From: Amphibalanus amphitrite
Taxonomy: Eukaryota > Arthropoda > Thecostraca > Balanomorpha > Balanidae
NCBI RefSeq assembly: GCF_019059575.1
Contig: NW_024881564.1
Span: 62,001 to 126,000 of the forward strand
Direction of reading: 5' to 3'
DNA: 64,000 nt
The position numbers were made by a program, and so were the translations under genes. The notes beneath the pieces are model-generated. The model did no database searches, had not been told where the DNA came from, and saw nothing but the letters and a program-made list of their open reading frames with translations. Below are positions 23,801 through 36,000 of the stretch, piece after piece; position 1 is the stretch's first letter, and each line of letters opens with the position of its first letter.

Positions 23801-26800
23801 CTCCCGTGGCCACGCTGGCAGTCCTCCGTGAAGTGGGCGAGTGAATCACGCCGGAAAATCAACTGAGCGTGGCATTACGTAATTTACGGCTTGGGACACG
23901 TCTGTGAGGTAGTAGAAATGAACTGTTTGCTGATGTAAACCAGTGCTGAAATTTTAGTAAGCGGTGGTTTTGGCCATGACTCCGCGGCTGCTGTCCACCA
24001 AACAGCCATGTCGGGAGGTTTCGCTTTGTAGTTTTCTGGATTAGGTCGGATGTCACATATTTGACGGTTCATTGATAGAGGGATGACCGATCTGCTACCC
24101 AATTCTTAACCAAGGGTGGGAGGGGGAGTAAACATTCCTTCTCCTCATGCACACCGCGGATAGTACAGCCCCTAACGATTATATTCATCAATCTTCTTCC
24201 AAGGTCCTTTCAACAGCCACACGGCCTCACCACCATGCCACATCATCCATTGACTCCAGCCTCAGCTCATGACTGGCACGGTATTCGCCGCCTTTGCGGC
24301 CGGCCGAGTTGCAATCATCCCCGTCAGCACACATGAGTTCAGTGGCGAATAGCTGCGGCGGCCGCGCCGGCATTAGTAGGCGTTTTGTTTGTTTATATGT
24401 GGCCACCGGGCGGCTGCTACCGCCTCTGTCTGTCGCCGGAGACCCGGCTCACGGGTGCCAGACGTGACGGATAGGAATGCGATGTGGCGGCGTGTTGGGG
24501 GGTGTCAAAAACATGCCATTATCGATTGACGTTTGGTGATTAAAAAGTGATTTGAGCGGCATGTACTTTACGTGCGGACCTTTTTGTTGGGCGGTTAATC
24601 CTTCCTCCTGCCTTGCGACCAACCTAATGTTATAAATACGTTCCGTTCATTGTTTTTTCATCAGTGGAAATAATTTCGTCTCTTCCAACTTGTTTTGTCT
24701 CTTTTTCTCACTTCATCTCCCGCTCCTTCTGCCTCTCCATTTTTCTCTCCCCCTTCCGTTTTTTCTCCCTCCCTTTCCTTTCTTTTCCGGCTATCTTGTT
24801 CCTTTTCCTTTTCTCTTTCTCAGCTGCCTCCATTATATCGCCGCTCCATCCCGTCCCTGCTATTCGTTTCTCACATGTCGTTTCTCACCTGCCGTTCGAC
24901 ATCGGATTCAGGGCTCGACATCTTCGTAACGCGTCTCTTCTATCCATCGCCAGGTGACGAAAACTTTCGTCCGTTCGTGAGCGACCGGCCGGACGTGACC
25001 ACTGTGGAGCTGGATGGCACCGAGGACTTCCTATTGCTGGCCTGCGACGGCTTCTTTGACGTGATCAATGCTGAACAGACGGTGCGGATGGTCATGAACG
25101 ACATGGAAGAGAACCCAAGTACGAAGGGGAGAGGAGGGGAGAAAGAGAGGGATGGATGGATGGGGGAGGGAGGGTGAGGGTGACGTTGAGGTTGAGATTG
25201 AGGTTGAGGTTGAGGTTGAGGGTGAGGAAGAGGGAGAATGAGAGGGATTGGGGGAAGGAAGGAAAGGGCGCGGACGTAGTGGGGTGAGGTGTAAGGTTAG
25301 GGTTGGAGAAGAATTGAGTGCATGTGATGAGAACATAACGAGAAGAACATTATTACGTTTCACCACTTTCTCGGATGGCTAATGGCGCAATCAGCTGAGT
25401 AACAGAAGTTTAACTTAGGAGTCATCTTCACACCACACCACACTCATCACCTTACACTTATTGTGGCACCAAATAAAGCACCCACCAAATCGCCTGCTCA
25501 GTTAGATGCACCGTAATTCTCTGACCGCCTTGCTCTCTCCCCCGGTAGACGATTTCGCCGGTCTGGCCGAGCGTCTGGTGCGCGCGGCCGTCGACCTGCG
25601 CTCCTCCGACAACATCTCTGTGGTAGTGCTGCGTCTGGGAGGTCCTGTCGACACCACAGACGCGGCGGCGGCCACCCCCAGCGGCCGCGCGCCGGGCTCC
25701 ATCCGCAGCACGGACCCGTCCATCGCGGCCGGCGGCGGCTGCGCCAGTGCCAGCGCCTCGCTGCTCGTGGACGAGAGCCTGGGAGGAGACGTGCCGCGGG
25801 TGGACTTTGACAGTCCGAGTCAGGGTCAGATCACGCCGGATATGTTCAACGTCTCGGCGGCGTCTGGAGGCGCCGTCGAGCCGTCGGACTCCGGGTTCGA
25901 CATTGAGCGAGAGGTGAACCGGATGCTGACGGGAGGAGGACGCGTGGAGAGAGACACGCCGTCGCCGACGACGCAGACATGTGAGTACAGACGCTGCATG
26001 TGGAGAGGGGCGTGGGCTGGTGGTGGAGGTGATGGGTGGGGCCGACGGGGACCCACATTAGGGGAGTGAGGTCCAGTGTCTGTGCTTCTACTGTGTGGGT
26101 TACATGAACAGACCATGCATACTGTTATCGGGACTTCATAAAGTCCTTTTTGGGAAGGATACTTACTATTCATTTAGAAAAAGTCCTAAGTATGAATAAC
26201 GGCTGTGGTGATAACATTTCATCAAATATGGAAAGTACACTCTGAGTGTAACTAACAAGCGCCGTGGTCTATGGCGTGCTCTTCAGCGAACACTGAGTCG
26301 CCCCACGTGGCGCCTGGAGGCTCAGGCGAGCCCGCGGAAGCTCCTCAAAATGGTGAGCGACTTCTCGGTCTTGTACTAGCAATGCTTCCCATAGTTGTCG
26401 CCTCAGATGGTACTGAGAAGCTGCTTTCCCTGACTGGGCTACGGTAGAAGACTTATTGCATGTGGTTGGTGACTCAAGTCATTGGCAGTCGATGGGAACC
26501 ATTGATCGGTTAATAGATAAAACTCTTGGTTACGTTTATAACCACTCCTTTCATTTTGGAAGAGCTAGCAAATTAGTTGTCCGGCTGTCCTACCTAGTTG
26601 TCAGCGTATGTTGATCTACTACTATCTGCTACAAGCAAAGTGCCCGTCATAGACATTTTGACGGCGCTTTGGTCGCTGCGTCGCTTGCTCAAGAGTATTT
26701 CTATTCCACAATCCCACTCGTCAGGGAAGATGACAGGTGTATCGTTGTTTGGTTTGTTGCATTATTTTTCGCCGGGTCGCTGTCACAGCTAAATGCGCCT

Positions 26801-29800
26801 TGGCCTAGCAAATTTCAGGCCAGCTTGCACTCGGCGCAACTGTCTGAACCACCGAGTAAAGGTCTTAGATTGTATAGCTTTCTTTGTAGTGGCATATTTC
26901 AGAACAGCTTATGTGCTTTTTTGTAGCCATTAGATGATAACGAACTGCGGATGGCTGGTTTTTACAGCTGGGAGCCTGCCAGTCCAACTAATTTTACATC
27001 CAACATCCAACTAATTTTTACTTCTCCTAATTGATTTATGGGACAAATCGACATTTGGGAACAGTTTCGTTCTAATTGTAATTCGGATGGCACTGTCTCA
27101 CTCATTTGGACGTAACGCTAAATAGCTTTGCCTGTATACTGCCGGGATTTCCTCATAATATCGTTGCTGTTGGCACAGTTGCTCTTATATTCTCCATTTA
27201 TGCCTCGCAGACAATGAATGTTAGACAGTTATTGCGCTGTTTGCCAGGGTCTCCTCTCCTCCAGTCTCCTCCATGTCCAGGCCACGCCAACACCAGAGCC
27301 TGTGTTGTCCGGTGCTGTCCGGGTGCTGCATGATGATGTAGCGACCCTCCAACACAGCGCGTTTGTTTTGGCCCGTGATAGTTTCAATCTAGATATAAAC
27401 ACTCAGCACTGCCAGATATCCCGCCCACGTGTTCTGATGACGTGATTAGAGAACATGTCCTTAGTGATGTGTGGGATGCTGTTGCCCCGTACTTTTAACC
27501 AGGGGTTTATATCGTTTCTTCCCGAGAGTATTCAGTTTGTTTTGTTTTGTTGGGTTAGGCCCTTTCGGTCGACAAGACCATTGCAGAGCCGGAAGGATGA
27601 TAGGAATTAGGGGGAGACATTGGTCTGGGCAGGCACCCTAGTGAGTCGCCGGGGCTGAGCCCGTCCAGAGGACAGGCCACCCAGCCCCAAGGCACTCACT
27701 GCACCCGGCTACGGGGTGCGCTCCCTCAGGAGCAGCGGTGCCGCTCCAAGGGAGCAGCCCGCATGAGATAAAGTTGCCTGTCCAGCCCGGAGGGGGGTTG
27801 CGGCGTGGAGGAGAAGGATTTCAGTATCCTGAGGATAGAAGCACGGATAGGTGAGTATTCAGTTTAGAGGCTTTCACCCGTACTAACAATGGTCGGTCTA
27901 TGATGTCATGCTTGGCCAGCGACTGCGCCGGCCGCCCTCTGGTGGCCTAAGCTGGTGACCTGGCATCCCCGCGGGCGTCTGGCCTCCGGTCAGCCGGGCC
28001 CGTCGGGTCAGATGCCTGTCAGCTGCTGATTCACCAGATCGATACGGTGTCTCGGCTCTGTATTGAACCGTTGGTGACCATAGCCTATTTCAGCTCGGTA
28101 TTGAGCGGTCAGAGGCAATAAAGCGTATCTCAGCTCGGTAGGTATTGAGCGGTCGGTGGCCATACCAACGGGAGATGCGTCTCCGAACTTGCCGATAAAA
28201 GTTTGACAAGGCTCTGCCGGCGCCGGCCAGGCGTCTGAGACTATGCTGGTGTTAGATACGCTTCGGTAGGGTGGTGTCGCGGGGCCAGTGAGAGTGAGAA
28301 ATTAAACATACCGGATAAATCCTCTCCCTGTCGTTGATTTACATGAACCTTTTACATTGGGTGTTCTGTTATTCGCAGTTTTTGGCGTTACATAGCCATT
28401 ATTTCTGTACGCCGTTGACATATCTTACTTGGAATGTTCCACTTGTCACCTTCCCTAGACGTGACATACCTATTCCCCTGTCGTGGCGCCGAATAGACCA
28501 TCAGCCTCCTAACAATACAAACGATTGGGGTTCAAGGCCAGAGCCATTCCAGCTACAAGTTATGTGCGGCGCCATGCTGAAGTATTGTGTTTGTTCGTGT
28601 TAAAAGCTCACAGAGGCTCGCCCCTTGCACCCTCCGTTGTGTGGTGCAGCCGAGTCACCACCCCCTTGGTTACTGCCGGACACAGCACTGCGTCATCTTG
28701 TTGCTATGGTAACCCAGACGGGGGCGCACTCAGGCGCACTACCTTAGCCTGGAGGACTGCGGCAGTGGTGACGAAGCGAGCCGGTGTTCTGTTGTTACTT
28801 GGTTTACCATACCATTTGTCATATCCCAACCGGTAAGCGATTACAATGTTTGGATTTGGGCTTCAAAAACAGCGCATAATGGGTGTCTCGCATGTTTGAC
28901 AAAACTTGAGCGAACTGCGTCGAAAGTCCCGTTCCATTCATGCGACCTCTTCACCACTCATATTTTGAAAGTCATCATTATCTTTTCAAACAACCTATTC
29001 CTCGCCATTCTTGACGGTCTCTATAGGACTTACCACGACGCTGTGCTGGCTCCCTCCCTTCCCCTTACTGTCTAAACTAGCGCCGTCTGGCCATTACCTT
29101 CTCAACTAGCCCTGTCTGTCCAGCAGCCCTGCTCATTTAAGTGATACTCAGGCTGGACAGCCCCGGTCGTGTGGTGTGACTTGCAGACGCTGTCCTTCTC
29201 AATCATTGACGAGGCCAGCTGCGGAGGCGACTGCATTTCAGCCTGCTGTTATGGCGGCGGCTGTCGGCATGCCGGAGTAGAAGCTGGGCCTCGAGGCTTT
29301 GGTCAGGCTAACTGTGGTTGACATGGCTGTCCAGCCGCATTGGTCTCCTAGAGCTTATGTGCTGAATTCCAGACAGTGGGCGTTGCAGGACACAGGTGGA
29401 CACTGCTTGCTGACATTTCGCTTGGCTTTCTTCTGTTGACGGCTCAGTGTATATTTAGATTTGCTTGTTATGTGCTGTTCGCACAGACGTTCAAATATTA
29501 AATGCCAATATTTGCCTTAATCACATGACAGAGCCGCCATAGGTCATTTGATACATCGTTGATGTCTCCCGACAGCTGATTGATTTCCTGTCGATCAATA
29601 AAGGCTCGTTTGTGATAACGGAGACTGATAGCTGGTGACCGCCCACTGATACCGTCCAGTGATGGGTGTGAGATGTCTGAGGTGCTAAATCACCCGCCCA
29701 CACCCCCGTTTTTGGCAACACTGACCCACATGTCGGTCGAGTCACCCTATCCTCTCCGCCTCTCTCTCTCTCTCTCTCTCCCTCTCCCTCTCCCTCTCCC

Positions 29801-29951
29801 TCTCCCTCTCCCTCTCCCTCTCCCTCTCCCTCTCCCTCTCCCTCTCCCTCTCCCTCTCCCTCTCCCTCTCCCTCTCCCTCTCCCTCTCCCTCTCCCTCTC
29901 CCTCTCCCTCTCCCTCTCCCTCTCCCTCTCCCTCTCCCTCTCCCTCTCCCT

Positions 29952-30002
<51 letters not shown>

Positions 30003-33000
30003 TTCCTCATCACTCCCTCTCTCTCCTCCCTCTCTCTCCTCCCTCTCTCTCCTCCCTCTCTCTCCTCCCTCTCTCTCCTCCCTCTCTCTCCTCCCTCTCT
30101 CTCTCTTTCTCTCTCACTCTCTCTCTCTCACTCTCTCTCTCTCACACTCTCTCTCACTCTCTCACTCTCTCTCTCACTCTCTCTCCTCTCTCTCCTCTCC
30201 CTCTCCCTCTCCCTCTCCCTCTTGTCATGCTGCTCCCGCCCACACCTCATCCCGCGGCTGGTCGGAGTTTACGGTGTCTCTGTCTCTTCTCCGGTCTCTT
30301 CCTTAGTCTCTCAGTCACCCGCCCACGCTCCTCCGCATGTCTACACGGCGCTAAACACCCACGCCACACACCACCCGGTGTTGGGCTACATGGCTATGGG
30401 CAGGGTTTGCTGATATGGGTTTCACAAAGCGGCCGCACCGTCGCTTGACCATGCGGCTGTGTCTGCTTGGTGTTGCTAGGGAAGTCGGTAGTGGTCGGGA
30501 GGAGGTAGGCTTGTCTGTGTGAATGATCTCTCCGCTTGAGTGCTTGCGACGTGTGGTTGTTGTGATTAATGGTTATACGGTGGGTGCTTGCTTGCAGGCT
30601 CGTGTCCATTTCGAGACGCCGCTTTTTTATTAGATGCTTTTGGACACTATGGTAGTTACTATGACTGATTTGAAAAATCGTCTTGAGGTTCCTCGCACAG
30701 CGTCACACTACCTAAAATAGCATAAATTTGTATCATATATGTAGGTATTTAAAGCTTGCCACATTATGCGGGCCATAACGTATTTAGACACTTGGACAGG
30801 CGCCTAGCCCATCGGCCGCATGCCACGTCTTCGTGTGGAGGTCTGTGCGCTGTGGTCACTGAATATTTCAGGGTACACGCCCCGTCGGCTCATGCAGCTA
30901 ATGCATGCAACCCGGTCCCAGCTCGCATAGATTATCCCACGGCCGTGAGAAAGGCGGTCTTTATTGACTAACCACACCCTAATCAGCCCTGTAATAGCAG
31001 TGTATCTGTTGTCTGCCTGCAGACGGGTGGCGGGACGTCTTCATAGACGCGGTATTTTTCATACCCGAGGTGACGGCTTAGGGTGAGGCCGATTTGATAG
31101 TCATGGCTGATTGGCCTCTGGCGCTAGGGAGCTTGCTTTGCCTTCTGCAACCTGTATTGTCCAGCTTTATGCTTGCACTCATGTTCTAAGCAAAACAACA
31201 CTTGACCAAAGCGGCGGACCAGGTGACGCCCGCACGTGTCACGCTTTCTGACCGTAACGCGTTCGTGACTGTCCACGTCACCGCTTCTCCTCCGTGACGG
31301 TTCGTGACTCTGTCGTCACGCGCCGGGATCGTGACGGCCGTGACCTTCAGCTTCACTCGCCGTGTTTTTGAATGATGCAAGGGAGTGAGGAGTTCCAACT
31401 CTTCACCGGAAATGGCTGCCTTATTCCTAGTGGACGGCGTCACCGTCTGGAACGGGCAGTCTTTTGATGGGTCTCGGTCGTGCTGGTGTGGTTAGCTGGC
31501 AGTAGGGACATCTCTTTCGCCCACTTTTGTTGAATGCATCGCATGGCTCGCAGGCATACCTATAGACAGCTATGCAGACTGATGGCACTGTGCAGTGTGC
31601 TCATTGACAGCTTGGGCTCGTTAGGCATAAAGGAAGCGGCGGGCATTGCTGTTCTTGTAAGGTCTGCAAAGGACTTGTTTCCGCATGCGATAAGGCAAAT
31701 TGACAACTGACGAGCAAACATTGTCCTTCACCCACGCATAGTTGTGGCTTGATCTCGTCCATGTTGATACGTATTGGTGTGTTTCTAGCTCTAGAACCAC
31801 GTCCTTCATATTGATTGTATGAATAAGATAATTGTAGATAGTACAGGGTGTCTCACAAAAAGTGTACACATTTAAAATGAAGAAATTTCAGCATATAAGC
31901 ACGCGCTCACGTCAAATTCAGGCTTAAATTGAAGCTTAGCTCGTGCAAATTTATTTGACATACAATTTGTTAGTGAGAGTCATGAGACAGTTAAGTGAAG
32001 AGGAAAGGAAAATAATCGTGAAATTTTACCTTCAAACCGGTTCCCTGGTATTGACTCAGAGGAAATTTAGGGCTCATTTCCCTACAATAAGAGAGAAACC
32101 GTCGGCAAACACAATAAAACGGCTTACTGAACATTTCTTGGCTCACGGAACAGTCGGAAATCAAAACACTGGAAACAGCGGCCGCAAGATAACTGCCCGA
32201 ACACCTTTGAAAATCGGACAAGTCATTCGGCGAGTTGAGGAAAAGCCTGGAGTGTCCGTGCGGCACCTTGCGCAACAAGTTGGACTCAGCCGCTGTTCCA
32301 CGCATCGGATTCTTAGGAAGGACCTGAAGCTTAAGGCATACAGGTTATCAACATCTCAAGAGCTTTCCAAGTCTGATTGCCTACAACGGTTGGAGTTTTG
32401 CCGTTGCGTTTTTAGGAAAGTGCTCGTCTTGCCCCAGTTTCATCGGCAACATTTGGTGGTCCGACGAGGCACACTTTTACCTTCACGGCTTACCTAATCG
32501 TCAAAACCACAGACACTGGGGCAAACACCGGCCAGAGAAGACTTTGGAAGTCCCATTACATTCTCCAAAAGTGACGGTCTGGTGCGCGCTTAGCGCCCAG
32601 GGCATAATCGGACCGATCTTCTTTGAAGACGGTGACGGAGAACCAGTGACGGTGACTTCAGACCGTTATCTGGCAGTGTTGAAGCGCTTTTGGCGGTCTC
32701 TCAACAGCAAGTGCGCGGACACCATTTGCCTGCAATGGTTCCAGCAGGACGGCGCTCCAGCGCACACGTCAAGAGCCACGCTGGCCTGGCTGACCGAGCG
32801 CCTGGGAAGCCGGCTGATCTCCAGGCGGGCCCCCCACAGCTGGCCACCCCACTCACCCGACCTCACCCCCATGGATTTCTATCTATGGGGGTATCTGAAG
32901 GATGTCGTGTACGTGAAGGCGCCGCACACGCTAGACGAGCTCAAAAAGGCCATCAGAGGAGCCATACGCGGGATAACCATGGAGACATGCGCCCGTGTAG

Positions 33001-36000
33001 CTCAGGAGACCATGAGGCGCGCCACCACGTGCGCTGAGCGCAAAGGCTGTCATTTTGAGCATCTAAAAAAATGAGCGCATAGCTAGAGTATGGGAAACTG
33101 ATTCGGTATGTGAATATAAAGACGTGCAAATGATATGCGAATAAATTTGCAAGCTTTGTGCTTTCCAACGATATTTGTGTTTTTTACGTATGTTTTTAAC
33201 TTACGGAGCTATTTACAAAACAAATATGTACACTTTTTGTGAGACACCCTGTATTCACTCATTCTATTATAAGCTCCCTGTTGTTGTCCTCTCTGCAGAC
33301 GATGACGCGAAGTTGAACTTGGCTCCCCTCCAACAGTCCTACGCTCTGCGACGGAGGGTGTCCTGGCGACACTGAGTCGTCGATAGGGCGACTGCCACGG
33401 GCGGTTATCAGGTTAGGAACGCCGATCGAGCTGCTATAAACGTCAGCTTTATCGTGTCAGAAGCTCCAGTCCTATTATCTTGGATCTGATGGATGGGAGG
33501 ACTATCTGTTTCCAAGGATGTTGCCAATTCTGATTGCTGATTGGTCGCCATAGGTCACCGCCTCCGTTTTTAAAGCCTACTGTGTTTTCACTGGCCCGGC
33601 CATGGATGATTCCTTTAAAGACTCATTAGTGAGAAAGTTTTGGTTTAATTATTCGGTTGATTTGGTTTAAGTGCTCCTATCCGACCCTAAGGAGTATCTG
33701 TTCCATCTCCAGAAACATCATAACTATTTATGTGTCCACCACGGACGCTGCTCACCTACCGTTTACCTCGTTCCCATCGACCCATATTCCGTTTCCATGG
33801 ACGCAAATCCTGGTTCCAGGATCACCCATTCCGTTTCCAGGGACACTGATCCCGCCTCCGGGGCTCACCGGAAGCGGCGGCCGGCCTGTCAGCGGTCGTG
33901 CCCGAGGCCGGTAATCGGACGTCAGGTGCAGATCGTACCCGGGGGAGCGGAGGGAGGGGGAGGGGCGCTGAGGAGCGGAAATCGGCGCCCGTGCGCTCGG
34001 GCGGCTGCTCACTGCAGCGAAACGTAAACACAACACCACCGGCGACGGCCGAGACGCGTGCACGGCCGGCCTGGGGCGATGGGGACCGCCGGACGCGAAT
34101 CGGGCGGAGGAGATGTGATTTGAGACGAAAGTGGTGCTTTATTGAGATGCACCGACATTGGGGAAATAGTCTGAAACAGGAACTCGGGTTGCCTTGTGCA
34201 TGGTGAAAACAGTCTCAAACATCAGCTCTGGTTACCTTGTGCATGGTGAATTCGAATCAGTCTTGGTTGCCATATGTCCTTGTCAGGAAAGTGAGCTCCA
34301 GCCTCCAGGTGTGGTGTTTACTATCAGTGTTTATTCGCGTTTCACAATAAGCAAGGCTTATGGCTGGTCCTGGACAGAATGATCGAAGCCAGGACTAGAA
34401 AGTGAGCGGACGGCAGAGGCTGGATAAAAACTCTCGGAAGCGCTGGGAACCCAGGATGCTATCAATATCAAGCTCCTCCACCTCCCGTCGAAGAATTATC
34501 GCCCATTCAACCGTCAGCCTATCGGCCCCACAAAACACGATACAGAAACGTGTGTGCATTCTCCGCAAAACATGTGATCCACACGCCCTTCAGCCAGCGG
34601 TACCGAGACATGATTGACGGCCCGCCTTCATAGCTGAGTTGGTAACCGGCTGGTTAACGATAGTGGTAACTGGTGAGCTACCACTATGGTAAGCTACCAG
34701 GCTGAGTCCCAAATTGAGCTCTTGTGACGGAAGTAGCTCTTATCTGAGAAATATCTCGGAGAAGCTAACTTTACGCACTAACTGCTTGCGAGTGCTAAAT
34801 GCTAGCGCAAGCGCACTGTCAATCAGAGAGAACCCGACGAAGTTAGTGATGAATGGTTTCGAGTAGTGTTTGCTCTTGCTGCTCGGCGATTTTTTTTAAA
34901 AGGAAATTTGCACTCTGCTACCTAACTAATTGACATCTGTGCTGTGCACGCTGGTGGTCATTCTATACGCGCTCGCGTTCATGGAGTCACATTTCCATTC
35001 CACAAGAGCGGCATGCTTAGATCGAGATATCAGTGGGGCGCATTGAGGTCGCGCATGCCGCCCCGATTTCGCCCGATCGAGGGCCATTCAACTTGTTTTG
35101 AATCGATTTGTCTCTGTCATCGATCCCCCGGAAGTCCAGCTGTGCCATCTCTGCCCAGGCAATCATCGAAACGTAAACGGAGAACAATGACGCAAGAGTT
35201 ACCCATCCCACTTCGCATGGCGTCCTTGTAAACGCCGAGTCCTCACGCTCCTATCTGTTCTCAGGATGTCGGAAAGCCCGCCGAGGACCATTCCCTCGCC
35301 CCAGGTTTCCTGATCTCTCCGGTTCAGTCTGCCCAGCCGAGGTCCTCCCGTGCCGCTCTGCCGGGCGCGGCTCGTGCTGCCCCTGGCGGCCACCAGGGCG
35401 GCGCTGGCGTCGGCCGCGCCCAGTCAGCTGTCCGTGCGCCAGCTGACGGCACCGGCCGGTCGCTCGCTGCCGGTGCGTCGCGACTGGCGAGCGCCGCCCA
35501 TCGCGCCACGCCGCGGCGGCGCGCGCCAGTGTTGCGAGGGATCGGCGCGCGACGGTGTGTGTTCGACCGCGCTGGTGCCGGAGGTCTCCAGACCCGGGGG
35601 TCGGACAGGGACGGCCGGCCGGAGGACGCGGTGCGCTGAGCCCTGAGGTCGGCGAGAGGAGACTCGAGCGGAGTGACTGCCGTAAGGAGACTAAGGTAGG
35701 CTCAGAGGGCGGTGGATGCGAAGCAGGGGTAGGAGGGGGTCCTACAGAAAGGATAGGTCACGGCGGTTGAGGGAAAGTTGACGGGTGTGCGATTTCTGCC
35801 TAGCAACACGGTGATTATGAAAATATTATGGGTAACGACGAGTAAGGGATGCCTGGACAGAGGGATGTTTGGAGCGGCAGGGAGGAGAGAGGGCTGTCTG
35901 TGGGTGGATCAGGGAGGATAAAGGTATCTGGAGGCGCCTGGAAGGACAGAGTGGTATCTGGGGCGGTTGGGAGGACAGAGTGGTGTCTATGGGCGGCTTG

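Noticed and set aside
24664-25177. Plus-strand frame joining the pyrimidine tract to the PP2C exon
   Set aside because: The tract is low complexity and an acceptor at 24952-24953 starts the real exon in the correct phase.
29673-30413. 246-codon plus-strand frame of Leu/Pro/Ser
   Set aside because: Produced by a CT-rich microsatellite without stop codons.
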